Shown here piece after piece: positions 1 through 7,999 of a DNA stretch of 64,000 nucleotides. This stretch comes from an uncultured Paracoccaceae bacterium (lineage in GTDB: Bacteria; Pseudomonadota; Alphaproteobacteria; Rhodobacterales; Rhodobacteraceae), in NCBI GenBank assembly GCA_947499635.1, contig CANMPD010000009.1:1-64000 (forward strand). Direction: 5' to 3'. The notes beneath the pieces were generated by a model. That model was not told where the DNA came from. It ran no database searches and saw nothing but the letters and a program-made list of their open reading frames with translations. Position 1 is the stretch's first letter, and every line of letters begins with the position of its first letter. A program made the translations under genes and the position numbers.

Positions 1-124
1 GGGGGGTGGTGGGGGTGACGTGTTGCGGTGCGTGACCGTCCAACGGGGTCGATACAGGTGATATTTTTTGTATCTGGACAGCATCAATTGTTCGCCCAAA
101 AGGCGTGACGGGCATATATCCCAT
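1..124 (-). CDS. repC: RepC replication initiator, N-terminal fragment (runs off left edge)
   Basis: An open minus-strand frame starts at an ATG at 124, with a second in-frame ATG at 115, and stays open to base 1. The peptide begins MGYMPVTPFGR. A TPFGR motif close to the N-terminus is typical of alphaproteobacterial RepC, the initiator that binds the origin inside its own gene. It follows repB in the order repA-repB-gap-repC, and the gap holds a ctRNA-like element, as expected for repABC. No clear ribosome binding site is visible, which fits expression controlled by antisense RNA. Only about 41 codons are inside the window, so the call rests on the start motif and gene order. Confidence 0.75.
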   Translation of the reverse strand, partial: MGYMPVTPFGRTIDAVQIQKISPVSTPLDGHAPQHVTPTTP

Positions 125-184
125 GATTTTATTCACGAAGACAAAGAAAATCCGATCCGCGAATCAAATATGACTTGCGGTTAG

Positions 185-259
185 GCGGTCCTGACACTAG
201 CTTGAGGGTGTGAGAAACAAGTTAGGGTCCTGTGGAGCGTCGTCTTTGCGGGGCCTTTT
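185..259 (+). ncRNA. ctRNA-like antisense incompatibility RNA between repB and repC
   Basis: The repB-repC gap contains two adjacent plus-strand hairpins. The first pairs CTAGCTTG (197-204) with CAAGTTAG (218-225), with one wobble. The second is a terminator at 226-259. RepABC plasmids carry a small counter-transcribed RNA in exactly this gap, antisense to the repBC message, that limits RepC synthesis and causes incompatibility. The 5' end given here is a guess because the promoter is not obvious. Confidence 0.55.
226..259 (+). terminator. Intrinsic terminator of the ctRNA
   Basis: GGTCCTGT (226-233) pairs with GCGGGGCC (248-255) with several G-T wobbles and is followed by TTTT (256-259). 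It faces away from repC on the strand opposite repABC. Confidence 0.5.
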
Positions 260-298
260 CTGTTGTCGGGTTCGTGCCTCCTTTTCTATGTGTTGCGT

Positions 299-1297
299 TT
301 AGCGCTGCTGTTGCCAGCGGCGGTGAAGATCGGTGATCAGGTCTTGGGCTTGGTGTTCAACCCAATCGGCAAAGTCGCCTTGGACCAGATCAATTGTTAG
401 GCCTTTTGCTGTACGTTTTACGGTGCCAGTTTGCGTTCCCTCGACTTTAAGCGCACGTGATTTTGCGGTGCTGCGTTTGGAGGGCGTTTGCGTGGCATCC
501 GATGGGGCAGGGGGCAATGCGGCCTCGACGGCCTGAAAGGCGGCGGCTGAGGTGTCTGCGTTTTCCGGTGGGCGGCCTTCGACGTGGGCAAGGTCTGCAT
601 CGATGTAGACGCGTTCAGCCTTTTCAATCAGCAATGGGATATTTGCACTGCGTTCAGCGATTGCCTTTGCCAGCGCATCCCAACGGGGGCGGCCGATGCC
701 TTGGGCGGGGCCAATGGCGCGGATCAATTCTGGGGTAACGGTGTCCACAATGGCCAGCGCCATAGAGATTGCGGATTTGGCAACCGTCAGCACGTCGGCG
801 ACTTGGGATTGATTGCCAAAGCCCTGGTCGATCAATTCGCGTGCAAAGAGCGCCTTTTCAATAAAGGTCAGATCACGACGTGCCATGTTTTCAGAAATCT
901 GCGCACGCGTGGATTGGTCATCGTTCATATTGGCGACGATGGCGCGCACCTTGGTGACCTTATCCGAATTTCGGATCGCCTCAAGCCGGCGACGCCCATA
1001 GACCAGCAGATAGCGGTCATCATGGGCGGGGTCGCGGCGCACAAGAATGGGAACGGTTTGACCGTTGGTTTCGATTGCGTCCTGCAGATCGGCGGTGTCT
1101 TCGGGGTTCAGGCGATCCTCGACACGGTGATTGCTGACCTGATTTGGGTCAAGTTCCCAAACGCGGTGTGAATCAACCGCATCCCGCGCCGAGCGCAAGG
1201 CCCGGTTTGACGTCATCATCGAGGGTGTCGTGGTTGCAGCCCCTGCGGATGCGAGGGTGTCCAGCATGGACATGCGTTTCTTTTTGCTTGTGGTCAT
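299..1297 (-). CDS. repB: Plasmid partitioning protein RepB (ParB family)
   Basis: This 332-aa ParB-family protein binds parS and loads onto plasmid DNA for segregation by RepA. The ParB/Sulfiredoxin-like N-terminal domain is visible as a VPILVRR...YLLVYGRRRLEA segment (about residues 80-110), followed by the SENMARRDLT segment and a helix-turn-helix region near NQSQVADVL. The start at 1297 was chosen because its ATG overlaps the repA stop by four bases (ATGA), implying translational coupling; an upstream in-frame ATG at 1309 lies inside repA. It is followed by the ctRNA gap and repC. Confidence 0.93.
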   Translation of the reverse strand: MTTSKKKRMSMLDTLASAGAATTTPSMMTSNRALRSARDAVDSHRVWELDPNQVSNHRVEDRLNPEDTADLQDAIETNGQTVPILVRRDPAHDDRYLLVYGRRRLEAIRNSDKVTKVRAIVANMNDDQSTRAQISENMARRDLTFIEKALFARELIDQGFGNQSQVADVLTVAKSAISMALAIVDTVTPELIRAIGPAQGIGRPRWDALAKAIAERSANIPLLIEKAERVYIDADLAHVEGRPPENADTSAAAFQAVEAALPPAPSDATQTPSKRSTAKSRALKVEGTQTGTVKRTAKGLTIDLVQGDFADWVEHQAQDLITDLHRRWQQQR

Positions 1298-2481
1298 GTG
1301 CGCCCCCATGTTTGTTGCATCAGAGTTGCGATTTCATCGTTTACGGCGTTCAGGCTTTCGATCGCGCGATCATAAGTGGCGCGGGTAAAGGCGCTGCGCT
1401 CGACCTCGTAGAGGGTTTGTTTGGTCAGGCCGGCATCTGAAATCGCGGTGGATTTCAACATCTGCGCGTTGAGGACCTGTTCGCCATACATGGTGCGCAA
1501 AAACGCAACGATCCTGTTTTGTGGCGCGTCCGAGGGCTCGTATCGGGTGAGTACATAGCGCATCCAGTCATGAGACATATCGGCACCGCTTTCTGCAATA
1601 ACATCCATCAGATCAGCGGTCATACGCAGGAATTGCGACATCGACATCACGTCCAGCATCTCGGGGTGGATGGTGACCAGCACGCCGGTGGCGGCGGACA
1701 GGGCGGACATGGTGAGAAAGCCCAGTTGCGGAGGGCAGTCAATCACCACAACATCGTAATCATCATCAACCTGCGCGAGGCTTTCTTTGACACGGAAAAA
1801 GAACAGACCAGCGTTGCCCTGCGCCAGGGCGCGGGGGGTGTCGTGTTCGAATTCCATCAGTTCGAGATTGCCGGGAATGAGGTCAAGGTTGGGGATATAG
1901 GTTTTGCGAATAACCGAGCGAATGGGCAGGGGATCATCATAGCGGATCGCGTCATAAAGAGTGCCGCCGCTGACAAGATCAACCTCGGGCTGGACGCCGT
2001 GCAGTGCCGTCAACGAGGCCTGTGGATCAAGATCGATCGCCAAAACGCGATAGCCACGCAGAGCAAGGCGTTGTGCCAGATGCGCAGAGGTGGTGGTTTT
2101 TCCGGACCCCCCCTTAAAGTTCATCACGCCGATGATCTGCATATGATCGCCCTCGCGGCGACCAGGAAGGTAGTCGCCGGGGCTGCGGGCTGTTTTCTCG
2201 AGCAGGTGACGCAGATCAAGCAGGTCTTGGGCAGAATAGAGACGACGGTTGCCGGGGGTGAGTTCGGGCGAGGGGCCTTTGCCATCCAGATGCAATTTGC
2301 GCAGGTAGGAATCGTTTACACCCAACAGGCCTGCGGCCTCGCCGGAGGTGAATTTACGCATCATTTTCGAGGCGTCTGGCGGAAACAGGCTCTCACGTTG
2401 CGATTGCAACTGATTTGCCAGCCATTCGGAATGCATACGGATCAGCTTATTCAGATCCTCATGCGGTGTTCCTGTGGTCAT
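1294..2481 (-). CDS. repA: Plasmid partitioning ATPase RepA (ParA family)
   Basis: This 395-aa ParA-type ATPase drives plasmid segregation and represses the repABC operon. It has an N-terminal MerR-like winged-helix region (FTSGEAAGLLGV...NRRLYSAQDLLDLR), then a deviant Walker A (FKGGSGKTT) and a Walker B-type segment (VVVIDCPPQLGF). The length is normal for RepABC RepA. The ATG at 2481 is preceded at good spacing by GGAG, whereas the longer ATG at 2493 has only a poorly spaced AGAGG; either is possible. It is first in the repA-repB-repC order. Confidence 0.93.
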   Translation of the reverse strand: MTTGTPHEDLNKLIRMHSEWLANQLQSQRESLFPPDASKMMRKFTSGEAAGLLGVNDSYLRKLHLDGKGPSPELTPGNRRLYSAQDLLDLRHLLEKTARSPGDYLPGRREGDHMQIIGVMNFKGGSGKTTTSAHLAQRLALRGYRVLAIDLDPQASLTALHGVQPEVDLVSGGTLYDAIRYDDPLPIRSVIRKTYIPNLDLIPGNLELMEFEHDTPRALAQGNAGLFFFRVKESLAQVDDDYDVVVIDCPPQLGFLTMSALSAATGVLVTIHPEMLDVMSMSQFLRMTADLMDVIAESGADMSHDWMRYVLTRYEPSDAPQNRIVAFLRTMYGEQVLNAQMLKSTAISDAGLTKQTLYEVERSAFTRATYDRAIESLNAVNDEIATLMQQTWGRT

Positions 2482-2541
2482 CTTGGTCTCCATCGCCTCT
2501 ACTTTACGCGGGACAGATTGGACGGTTTATGTCACATTAGG

Positions 2542-2557
2542 CCACGCACATGCGTGG
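2542..2557. promoter_or_regulatory. 16-bp palindrome, candidate parS centromere
   Basis: CCACGCA at 2542-2548 and TGCGTGG at 2551-2557 form perfect 7-bp arms around CA. RepABC plasmids carry 16-bp palindromic parS sites bound by RepB, often near repA. A RepA operator is the alternative. Confidence 0.5.
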
Positions 2558-2646
2558 GAATAGACAATTCAACTGTGTCTTCTCTGCTCAACGTGTTCAC
2601 GCTTTTTCGCGTTTATGCACTTCTTTTCGTGACTATTGCCGGAAGA

Positions 2647-2655
2647 TTATCCACC
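2647..2655 (+). promoter_or_regulatory. DnaA box (8 of 9 matches)
   Basis: TTATCCACC differs from the consensus TTATCCACA only in the last base. Confidence 0.45.
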
Positions 2656-2783
2656 TGGCAAGTTTTTTTTAACAGTGGCACGATCGGCGGAAAATACATA
2701 AGGGCTATTTTTCAACGTGTTATGAGCCTGTGAACCCGAAGCAGAGTGGAAATTTTCGGTGAGAACCTCGATTGGGATAACTC

Positions 2784-2792
2784 TGTGGATAA
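2784..2792 (-). promoter_or_regulatory. DnaA box (perfect)
   Basis: TGTGGATAA is the exact reverse complement of the consensus DnaA box. Together with the box at 2647 it suggests DnaA participation near repA, although RepABC origins usually lie inside repC. Confidence 0.55.
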
Positions 2793-2890
2793 CTTTTGGC
2801 ACCATGTTTTTCCCAAATACCTGCCGCGATTCGGCTGAAACCCCATGTGTGACTGTGTAGATGTCAGGAGCTCGCGTCGCACAGGTATCT

Positions 2891-2925
2891 TGACATATCA
2901 CACCCAATGACGCATATATATGTCA
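2891..2925. promoter_or_regulatory. Inverted repeat upstream of antitoxin, candidate operator
   Basis: TGACATAT (2891-2898) is repeated in inverted orientation as ATATGTCA (2918-2925), ending 16 bases before the antitoxin start. Xre-type antitoxins autorepress through such repeats, so this is the likely binding site. Confidence 0.5.
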
Positions 2926-2941
2926 GTTTTTGAGGTGTTAT

Positions 2942-3292
2942 ATGACGTTAGCTGATTTTTCCTCTCAGGGGCAGTTTGCTCCGAAAAAGATCGCACATGT
3001 GCTGCGCACCACAAGCGAAGAGGTTGCGCGCAGCGTCGGCTTGGGGCGTGATGCTGTGCAACGCAAAGACCGGATCTCTTCGGACAAGACGCAGCGGCGT
3101 TTGCGCGAAATGGTCGAAATTATCAATAAAGTCACCCCGCGTTTTGGATCTGAGTTGATCGCTTATGCGTGGTATCGCAGTGAACCGCTGGCCGGGTTTT
3201 CAGGTCAAACAGCGATGGCGCTGGTGCGGGAAGGGCGGGCGCTGGAGATTCTGGATTACATCGACGCAGTGGATGCGGGCGTTTATGCCTAA
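2942..3292 (+). CDS. Xre/MbcA/ParS-type antitoxin (DUF2384-like)
   Basis: A 116-aa DNA-binding antitoxin of the RES-Xre module. The N-terminal part (about residues 15-55) resembles an Xre-like helix-turn-helix, ending in a SSDKTQRRLREMVEI-like helix. The C-terminal part has the GSELIAYAWYRSEPLAGFSGQTAMALVREG pattern seen in the toxin-binding DUF2384 domain, here read in two pieces. The ATG at 2942 follows GAGG at good spacing. It overlaps the toxin start by eight bases, so the pair is co-translated. It likely neutralises the RES toxin and represses the operon through the inverted repeat just upstream. Confidence 0.85.
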   Translation: MTLADFSSQGQFAPKKIAHVLRTTSEEVARSVGLGRDAVQRKDRISSDKTQRRLREMVEIINKVTPRFGSELIAYAWYRSEPLAGFSGQTAMALVREGRALEILDYIDAVDAGVYA

Positions 3293-3773
3293 ATTCGAAG
3301 GCACGGCATTTCGTGCAATCAATCCGATTTGGGCGCGTCAGCCCCTATCGGGTGAGGGCGCTGCGCGTTTTGGTGGTCGGTTTAACCCCAAAGGCACGCC
3401 GGCTTTGTATATGGCATTGTCCCCTGATACGGCCATTCGTGAGGCCAATCAGGTTGGGCATTTACAACCAACAACGCTGGTCTCTTATCTGTGCAGTATC
3501 GCGCAGGTTTTTGACACCCGCGATGATGTGCAGATGGCGCGGTTTGACGTGGCACTTGATAGTCCCACGTGGCGCGATGAAATGCAGACGCAGGGTTTGG
3601 CGCAGACACAGAAATTTGCGATGGAATTAATCGGCGAAGGTTACACGGCCATGCTGGTGCGCAGTTTTGTGCGCGGGGCAGGGGGGCATGATGTCAATCT
3701 GGTCGCCTGGCATTGGGGCGCGGGGCCGGACTCACAGATTACGCTGATTGACGATGAAAACCGTTTGGGCTGA
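3285..3773 (+). CDS. RES-domain toxin (NAD-degrading type)
   Basis: This 162-aa RES-family toxin matches the family in its core: an N-terminal FRAINPIWARQPLSGEGAARF segment followed by GGRFNPKGTPALYMA, with the conserved Arg and Tyr near the start, and a TAIREANQ segment carrying the conserved Glu. Characterised RES toxins deplete NAD+ and stall growth. The start at 3285 overlaps the antitoxin stop; a longer frame from 3165 lies inside the antitoxin and is rejected. Position beside repABC suggests a plasmid-stabilising addiction module. Confidence 0.88.
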   Translation: MPKFEGTAFRAINPIWARQPLSGEGAARFGGRFNPKGTPALYMALSPDTAIREANQVGHLQPTTLVSYLCSIAQVFDTRDDVQMARFDVALDSPTWRDEMQTQGLAQTQKFAMELIGEGYTAMLVRSFVRGAGGHDVNLVAWHWGAGPDSQITLIDDENRLG

Positions 3774-3804
3774 TGTTGTAGGCTTTGGAGGGGAATTCAA
3801 TATC

Positions 3805-3840
3805 AAACGCCCGCAGTACAATGCTGTGCTGCGGGCGTTT
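3805..3840. terminator. Bidirectional terminator between RES toxin and esterase
   Basis: AAACGCCCGCAG (3805-3816) and CTGCGGGCGTTT (3829-3840) form a perfect 12-bp stem with a 12-base loop. It sits between convergent genes, and the A/T ends of the stem serve as short U-tracts in both directions. Confidence 0.8.
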
Positions 3841-3910
3841 GGTGGACAGTTTCGACAAGGTTGGGGGACCGGTAACTTGAGTGTTGTGACGACGCCGTCC
3901 TAGACGTGAT

Positions 3911-4735
3911 TTAAGAGCCGCGAGACGTTGCTCTGTCAAAGAATGCTTTGGCCCGCGCGGTCCAGGTTTGTGGTAAGCCGTGACCGCCATTGTGGACGTC
4001 GATACGCACTGGCGCACCCGAGCAGGAGGCCTCCCACGAACGGGTGCGGAAATCGTCGCTTATTTTAATCTCGTCGGGGTGAGATCGGCATCCGTTTGCT
4101 GCGCGGGCACGCTTTAGCGAGTCCCAAACACTGCCTTGGTGCCAGTCACGAATGGCGCGACCTTCTAGGGGCACTTGGTTGTCTGCAAAGCCGTGAACCT
4201 GCATGATTGGCAGATCGACAAGGCCACTACATTCTGTTTGGTTTGGACTGCGCAGCGCGCCTGCGACACTGACCATCCCCGAGAGTTTTTCGCCAGCTTC
4301 GCAAGCAAACAACCAAGCCATGGATCCACCAGCCGAGAACCCGGCGGCATAGAGGTGATCCAAGTCAAGATCCGCACGTTCTTGCGCGGCTTCTAGGACG
4401 GATAAGGTAAAAGCGACGTCGTCGCGAGCAGAGCCATCGCGACCGGGAAAGAAAAACTGTGTGGGGCCTCTGTTTGGTCTGTTTTGTCCGTTGGGGGCAA
4501 GCAGAGCATAACCCTTATCGAGAAAATCCCGTTGCAGCCCGCCGCTGCGGTGGATCGACGAACCGTTGTTATTTGCGCCGTGAAACCAAATCAGAACCGG
4601 ATGAGGGCCCTTACCTTCTGGTATGTTTAAGTAATATGTTCCGCCATCGATTTCACAGGGGCCATCGGGTCCACAATCTTGGGCGGTGACCGCACTTGCG
4701 GTACAAGCGGCGATGAAGGCAAGCGCAAATCGCAT
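3911..4735 (-). CDS. Secreted PHB-depolymerase/LpqC-like esterase
   Basis: A 274-aa alpha/beta-hydrolase with a cleavable signal peptide (first ~18 residues, ending AVTAQ). The nucleophile elbow GFSAGGSMAW, the oxyanion region LIWFHGANNNGSS, a late Asp in MQVHGFADNQVP and the C-terminal His in HNGGHGLP give a full Ser-Asp-His triad. The family includes extracellular polyhydroxybutyrate depolymerases and feruloyl/acetylxylan esterases, so the substrate is uncertain. AAAGGAT precedes the ATG at 4735. It stands alone and converges on the toxin-antitoxin pair. Confidence 0.78.
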   Translation of the reverse strand: MRFALAFIAACTASAVTAQDCGPDGPCEIDGGTYYLNIPEGKGPHPVLIWFHGANNNGSSIHRSGGLQRDFLDKGYALLAPNGQNRPNRGPTQFFFPGRDGSARDDVAFTLSVLEAAQERADLDLDHLYAAGFSAGGSMAWLFACEAGEKLSGMVSVAGALRSPNQTECSGLVDLPIMQVHGFADNQVPLEGRAIRDWHQGSVWDSLKRARAANGCRSHPDEIKISDDFRTRSWEASCSGAPVRIDVHNGGHGLPQTWTARAKAFFDRATSRGS

Positions 4736-5133
4736 AAATACTATCCTTTCAAATGGTTATGTAAAAACAACCTGTGGTAAAAAACGAATTTAAAGAACCT
4801 AACATAGATCCCAAAAGGGGCACTGCTTAACAAAGCAAGTCATGGTTGTGGAAAGATGTGTGGATGACTGGTTGTAATGCAAGACGTTTTCGCATGTGTT
4901 TCGAATATGTGATCAGAAGGTGCCTATGTCAGACTGGTTTAGCGGTGGTGGGCAGCGGGGTTAGATTGTCGTAATAGCGTGACTTTAGCACATGTATTTC
5001 AGGTCATGCGTGTTCAACAACCTGTTCATTGATACGAACCCTTGGTATGCAATAAGAACATTCCAGACCTTTCCGATGCTGCTCTTTGAGCCGTGCTTTC
5101 GGAGCGAATTTACAGTCTTATTAACTTGGGCCT
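4736..5133. other. Intergenic region between divergent esterase and amidase
   Basis: 398 bases that must hold promoters for both flanking genes. I see no convincing -35/-10 pair, hairpin or gene; one 12-codon ATG frame at 4926 has an AGAAGG upstream but is too short to support. Confidence 0.4.
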
Positions 5134-6312
5134 ATGATGCAAAAAATTGACCTTAATGCTTGGTGTGATTACAAAAAAGTAGATGTGCCTCATGCTGCGT
5201 CAGGGCCTTTGTCGGGGCTGACGCTTGCGGTGAAGGATATTTTTCAGGTGGTTGGATACCCCAATGGCTGGGGGCACCCTGCGCGTCTGGCCGAAGCGGA
5301 AATTGACACGGTGACACAGCCCGTTGTGCAGCAGATGCTGGACGCGGGGATCGAGTGTATTGGCAAAAGCCAATGCGAAGAGCTGTGTTATTCATTGATG
5401 GGAAACAATGTACACTACGGCGCGCCTTATAATTCAGCGGCCCCAGACCGATTAACAGGGGGCTCGTCATCGGGATCCGCGTCGTTGATCGCCGCGGGAG
5501 AGGTCGATGTCGCAACGGCCTCAGATACAGCGGGATCTGTACGTGCGCCCGCATCGTTTTGTGGGTTAATTGGCCTGCGAGCAACCCATGGTCGGCTGTC
5601 GTTAGACGACAGTATGGCATTGGCCCCGAGTTTTGATTGTTTCGGGTGGTATGCCAAGGATATCACGACCTATCAGCGGGTGGCTGAAACGGTGATGGAG
5701 GCAGATGCGGACCAGACCCCGTTGGAGCGCCTGATCATCGTGGACAGTTTCCAAGATCAGCTGCTTGGGCCTGAAGAGGTCACAGCCTATGCGGCGTGCC
5801 TGTCGCAAATAAAGGCGAATTTTGCGACGTCACGCCAGTTGGACCAACTGCCTTTTACGTTTGAACATGCGGTGCAGACATTTGTGACCTGCCAGTCCTA
5901 TGATGTCTGGGCTACGTTGGGGGAATGGGTGACCGCACGTACGCCCAAGTTTGGGCCAGGGGTGAACGATCGGTTGGATCTGGCCAAGTCGATCACCGCA
6001 GAGCAGTTTCGACTTGGTGATGCGGATCGCAACCAAATCACCGCCGCTTTGTCCGATTTGGTTGGCAAAGATGCGGTGCTGGTTTTACCAACGGTCCCAA
6101 GCTGTGCCCCTTTGAAAACCGCGGATCAGGACGATCTGCATATATTCCGGTTGCAAATGATCCGGCTGCTGTCTCTGGCATCGCTGAGCGGCCTGCCGCA
6201 GATCACGTTGCCCTTGGGGCAGGTGCATGGTGCGCCCTTTGGGATCAGTTTGTTGGGGCCGCGCGGCAGTGATCGGCGGCTGATTGATTTAGCCGCGAAA
6301 ATTATGGCTTAA
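5134..6312 (+). CDS. Amidase-signature family amidase
   Basis: A 392-aa amidase with the Ser-cisSer-Lys machinery: Lys34 in LAVKDIF, the serine cluster GGSSSGSA at about 109-116, and the nucleophile region SDTAGSVRAPASFCG with Ser135. These enzymes hydrolyse amides to acids and ammonia and often follow nitrile hydratases, turning the amide product into a carboxylate. It converges on the nitrile hydratase operon with two bases between stop codons. An ATG at 5137 is equally usable; no strong ribosome binding site is seen. The family also includes AtzF/allophanate-type and GatA-like enzymes, so the substrate is unknown. Confidence 0.85.
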   Translation: MMQKIDLNAWCDYKKVDVPHAASGPLSGLTLAVKDIFQVVGYPNGWGHPARLAEAEIDTVTQPVVQQMLDAGIECIGKSQCEELCYSLMGNNVHYGAPYNSAAPDRLTGGSSSGSASLIAAGEVDVATASDTAGSVRAPASFCGLIGLRATHGRLSLDDSMALAPSFDCFGWYAKDITTYQRVAETVMEADADQTPLERLIIVDSFQDQLLGPEEVTAYAACLSQIKANFATSRQLDQLPFTFEHAVQTFVTCQSYDVWATLGEWVTARTPKFGPGVNDRLDLAKSITAEQFRLGDADRNQITAALSDLVGKDAVLVLPTVPSCAPLKTADQDDLHIFRLQMIRLLSLASLSGLPQITLPLGQVHGAPFGISLLGPRGSDRRLIDLAAKIMA

Positions 6313-6314
6313 AA

Positions 6315-6650
6315 TTACCGCGCCCCAAGCACGATTGGGGCGCCATGCGGTGTTGCAGCGGCGGCCGCGTGCCAGTCTTTTTGCCGTTGATGCAAATCCT
6401 CGGCAGAGGTCAGCTTTTTGGCGGCGACGATTTTCTCTAGGGCGCAGAGCCAGTGTTGGTAATAAGGGCGTTCAAGACCGCTGTGGACTTCTTTTGATAG
6501 AAAATCCGCCCATTCGGACCAATCAAAGACGCCGTGTTGATGCAGGTCAATCACCATAGCAAAGGCTTGGGCTTCCCATGGTTCGCGAAACACCGGTTCG
6601 TCGTTTTCAAGCGCCATGTCAGGGAGGGCGGTTAGATCTGGGTGAGTCAT
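6315..6650 (-). CDS. Nitrile hydratase accessory protein (cobalt-insertion activator type)
   Basis: A 111-aa protein resembling the N-terminal half of nitrile hydratase beta (FREPWEAQAFAMVIDLHQ, then YYQHWLCALEKIV), the pattern of P14K/NhlE-type activators. In cobalt nitrile hydratases this partner carries the alpha subunit and allows Co incorporation and cysteine oxidation by subunit exchange. The ATG at 6650 overlaps the beta-subunit stop by four bases; the longer ATG at 6680 is inside the beta gene. Last gene of a tightly coupled alpha-beta-activator operon. Confidence 0.85.
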   Translation of the reverse strand: MTHPDLTALPDMALENDEPVFREPWEAQAFAMVIDLHQHGVFDWSEWADFLSKEVHSGLERPYYQHWLCALEKIVAAKKLTSAEDLHQRQKDWHAAAAATPHGAPIVLGAR

Positions 6651-7312
6651 GATGCAGGGTCCTTTAGATACGATTCCCATAGGTCTAGCGTAACCGTGTC
6701 GATATCATTGCCTTGGTCCCCCCAAAGCGTGCGCGTGGAAAAGGTCACTTGATATAGCCATTGCGGATTTTCGCCGGTGCCTTGGGCATTGCTGTCCGCA
6801 AAGACGTGAAATCCATGAACTTTGGTAACTGTCCCACGTTTGTCGCGGGCATAACGTGCCATGCGCGTATGAGCCTGTGGGTGATTGTTGATCGTGTGCA
6901 CGGTGTCGCCAACTGCAAACAACGGCTGGCCTTGTTCGGGTCGATTTGCAGGGGCGCCGGCGCCCAGTACAGCTTCTACATCGGCTGCCGCAAGGGTACG
7001 GGCCACGGGGACGGGGGGCACCTGTAGGGTGGCGGTGTCGATTTCTTCTTGGGTGATCATACCGCGTTCCAACATGAGATTAAGCGCGGCATCCAACCAG
7101 ATGATGTAATAAGGCAGGGACATATAGTCAGCGGGTGGCAGGCTTTCGCGTGCGGCGCGTGACATGTCGATCGACCATTTTCCGCATGCACCCAGTGCCA
7201 CAACGATCCCGAGAACCCGTGCTTCCCATGGGGCATCAAAGAACGCGTCTTTGGGGTTTTCGACAACCGGGCCAAACCCCATCATGCCGCCCAGATCGGC
7301 GCCGCCATTCAT
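6647..7312 (-). CDS. nthB: Nitrile hydratase subunit beta
   Basis: A 221-aa beta subunit that begins MNGGADLGGMMGFGPV, the classic start of this subunit. An N-terminal helical half (DAPWEARVLGIVVALG, YYIIWLDAALNLML) is followed by a Pro-rich linker and a C-terminal SH3-like barrel (VGDTVHTIN...RYARDKRGTV). The start at 7312 overlaps the alpha stop (ATGA); a longer in-frame ATG at 7396 lies inside alpha and is rejected. It forms the active heterodimer with NthA to hydrate nitriles to amides. Confidence 0.92.
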   Translation of the reverse strand: MNGGADLGGMMGFGPVVENPKDAFFDAPWEARVLGIVVALGACGKWSIDMSRAARESLPPADYMSLPYYIIWLDAALNLMLERGMITQEEIDTATLQVPPVPVARTLAAADVEAVLGAGAPANRPEQGQPLFAVGDTVHTINNHPQAHTRMARYARDKRGTVTKVHGFHVFADSNAQGTGENPQWLYQVTFSTRTLWGDQGNDIDTVTLDLWESYLKDPAS

Positions 7313-7917
7313 GATGAAACCTTGGGCGTGCGTGCGAAACCGGTCCCAATCATAGAGTTGCGTGTGACCAGTTGGGCAAGGTCTTCGCTGCTCCACCCTT
7401 GGGTGCCTGCGGGGCGTTGTGGGATGACCAGATAACGCATTTCCGAAGTTGAATCGTGGACTTCGATCTTGGTTGTTGCAGGCATGGAGATGCCAAAATC
7501 TTCCAGCACACCGCGGGGATCAATGACCGCTTTTGACCGAAACGGTGGTGATTTATACCAGCTGGGCGGCAGGCCAAGGACAGACCACGGATAACAGGAA
7601 CACAGGGTGCAGACGACAAGGTGATGGGTGGCATCACTGTTAAAGACGGCTTCGATATGTTCGCCTTGGCGCGAGGTATACCCAAGCGAATGGATCGCAG
7701 CGGTTGAATCGGTTTCCAACCACTCCCGAAATGCCGGATCCGTCCACGATTTTGCCACCACATGTGCCCCGTTTTGAGGGCCGATTTTCGTTTCATAGGT
7801 CTGCACGATTTCATCGACGGCGGCGCTGTCAATATAGCCCTTCTCGCTGAGTAAACTTTCTAAGGCCCGAACGCGGGCTTCGGTTTCTGTCAGATGAGAA
7901 TGGTCGTGCGAGGTCAT
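7309..7917 (-). CDS. nthA: Nitrile hydratase subunit alpha, cobalt type
   Basis: A 202-aa catalytic subunit. The metal-claw motif VCTLCSCYPW places Cys103, Cys106, Ser107 and Cys108 as metal ligands; Thr between the first two cysteines marks the cobalt form, where iron enzymes have Ser. The start at 7917 follows GGAAG at good spacing; the ATG at 7947 lacks one. It lies 82 bases downstream of a HIU-hydrolase-like gene on the same strand. Thiocyanate hydrolase shares this motif, but a full-length beta subunit argues for a nitrile hydratase. Substrate unknown. Confidence 0.92.
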   Translation of the reverse strand: MTSHDHSHLTETEARVRALESLLSEKGYIDSAAVDEIVQTYETKIGPQNGAHVVAKSWTDPAFREWLETDSTAAIHSLGYTSRQGEHIEAVFNSDATHHLVVCTLCSCYPWSVLGLPPSWYKSPPFRSKAVIDPRGVLEDFGISMPATTKIEVHDSTSEMRYLVIPQRPAGTQGWSSEDLAQLVTRNSMIGTGFARTPKVSS

Positions 7918-7999
7918 AGTGTTCTTCCAATCGTTTTCGACATGCAAAAGACAGGCATCATGTCACGTGTGTGTATAACGTTTATAACGGGGTAAGGGG

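Larger units (their letters stand above)
2482..2941. other. Non-coding region upstream of repA: partition and origin-like sites
   Basis: This 460-base AT-rich stretch lies between divergent repA and the toxin-antitoxin operon. It holds a perfect 16-bp palindrome, one perfect and one near-perfect DnaA box, a 9-base direct repeat CAACGTGTT at 2589-2597 and 2713-2721, and the antitoxin operator candidate. I see no credible gene in it. It must also contain the repA promoter. Confidence 0.6.

Noticed and set aside
2589-2721. Direct repeat CAACGTGTT as plasmid iterons
   Set aside because: Only two copies over 130 bases; not enough for an iteron array, and RepABC origins do not use this layout.
1519-2733. 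404-codon plus-strand frame opposite repA
   Set aside because: Antisense to a well-supported ParA-family gene and without recognisable family features; a shadow of its codon use.
2721-2737. GTT...AAC palindrome-like stretch as parS
   Set aside because: Spacing is one base off the GTT-N4-GC-N4-AAC pattern and the inner bases do not pair; the palindrome at 2542 is better.
4926-4964. 12-codon ATG frame with AGAAGG upstream
   Set aside because: Too short and without conservation evidence to call a leader peptide.
6315-7917. Thiocyanate hydrolase instead of nitrile hydratase
   Set aside because: Same metal motif, but the beta subunit is full length and the third gene looks like an activator rather than a catalytic subunit.
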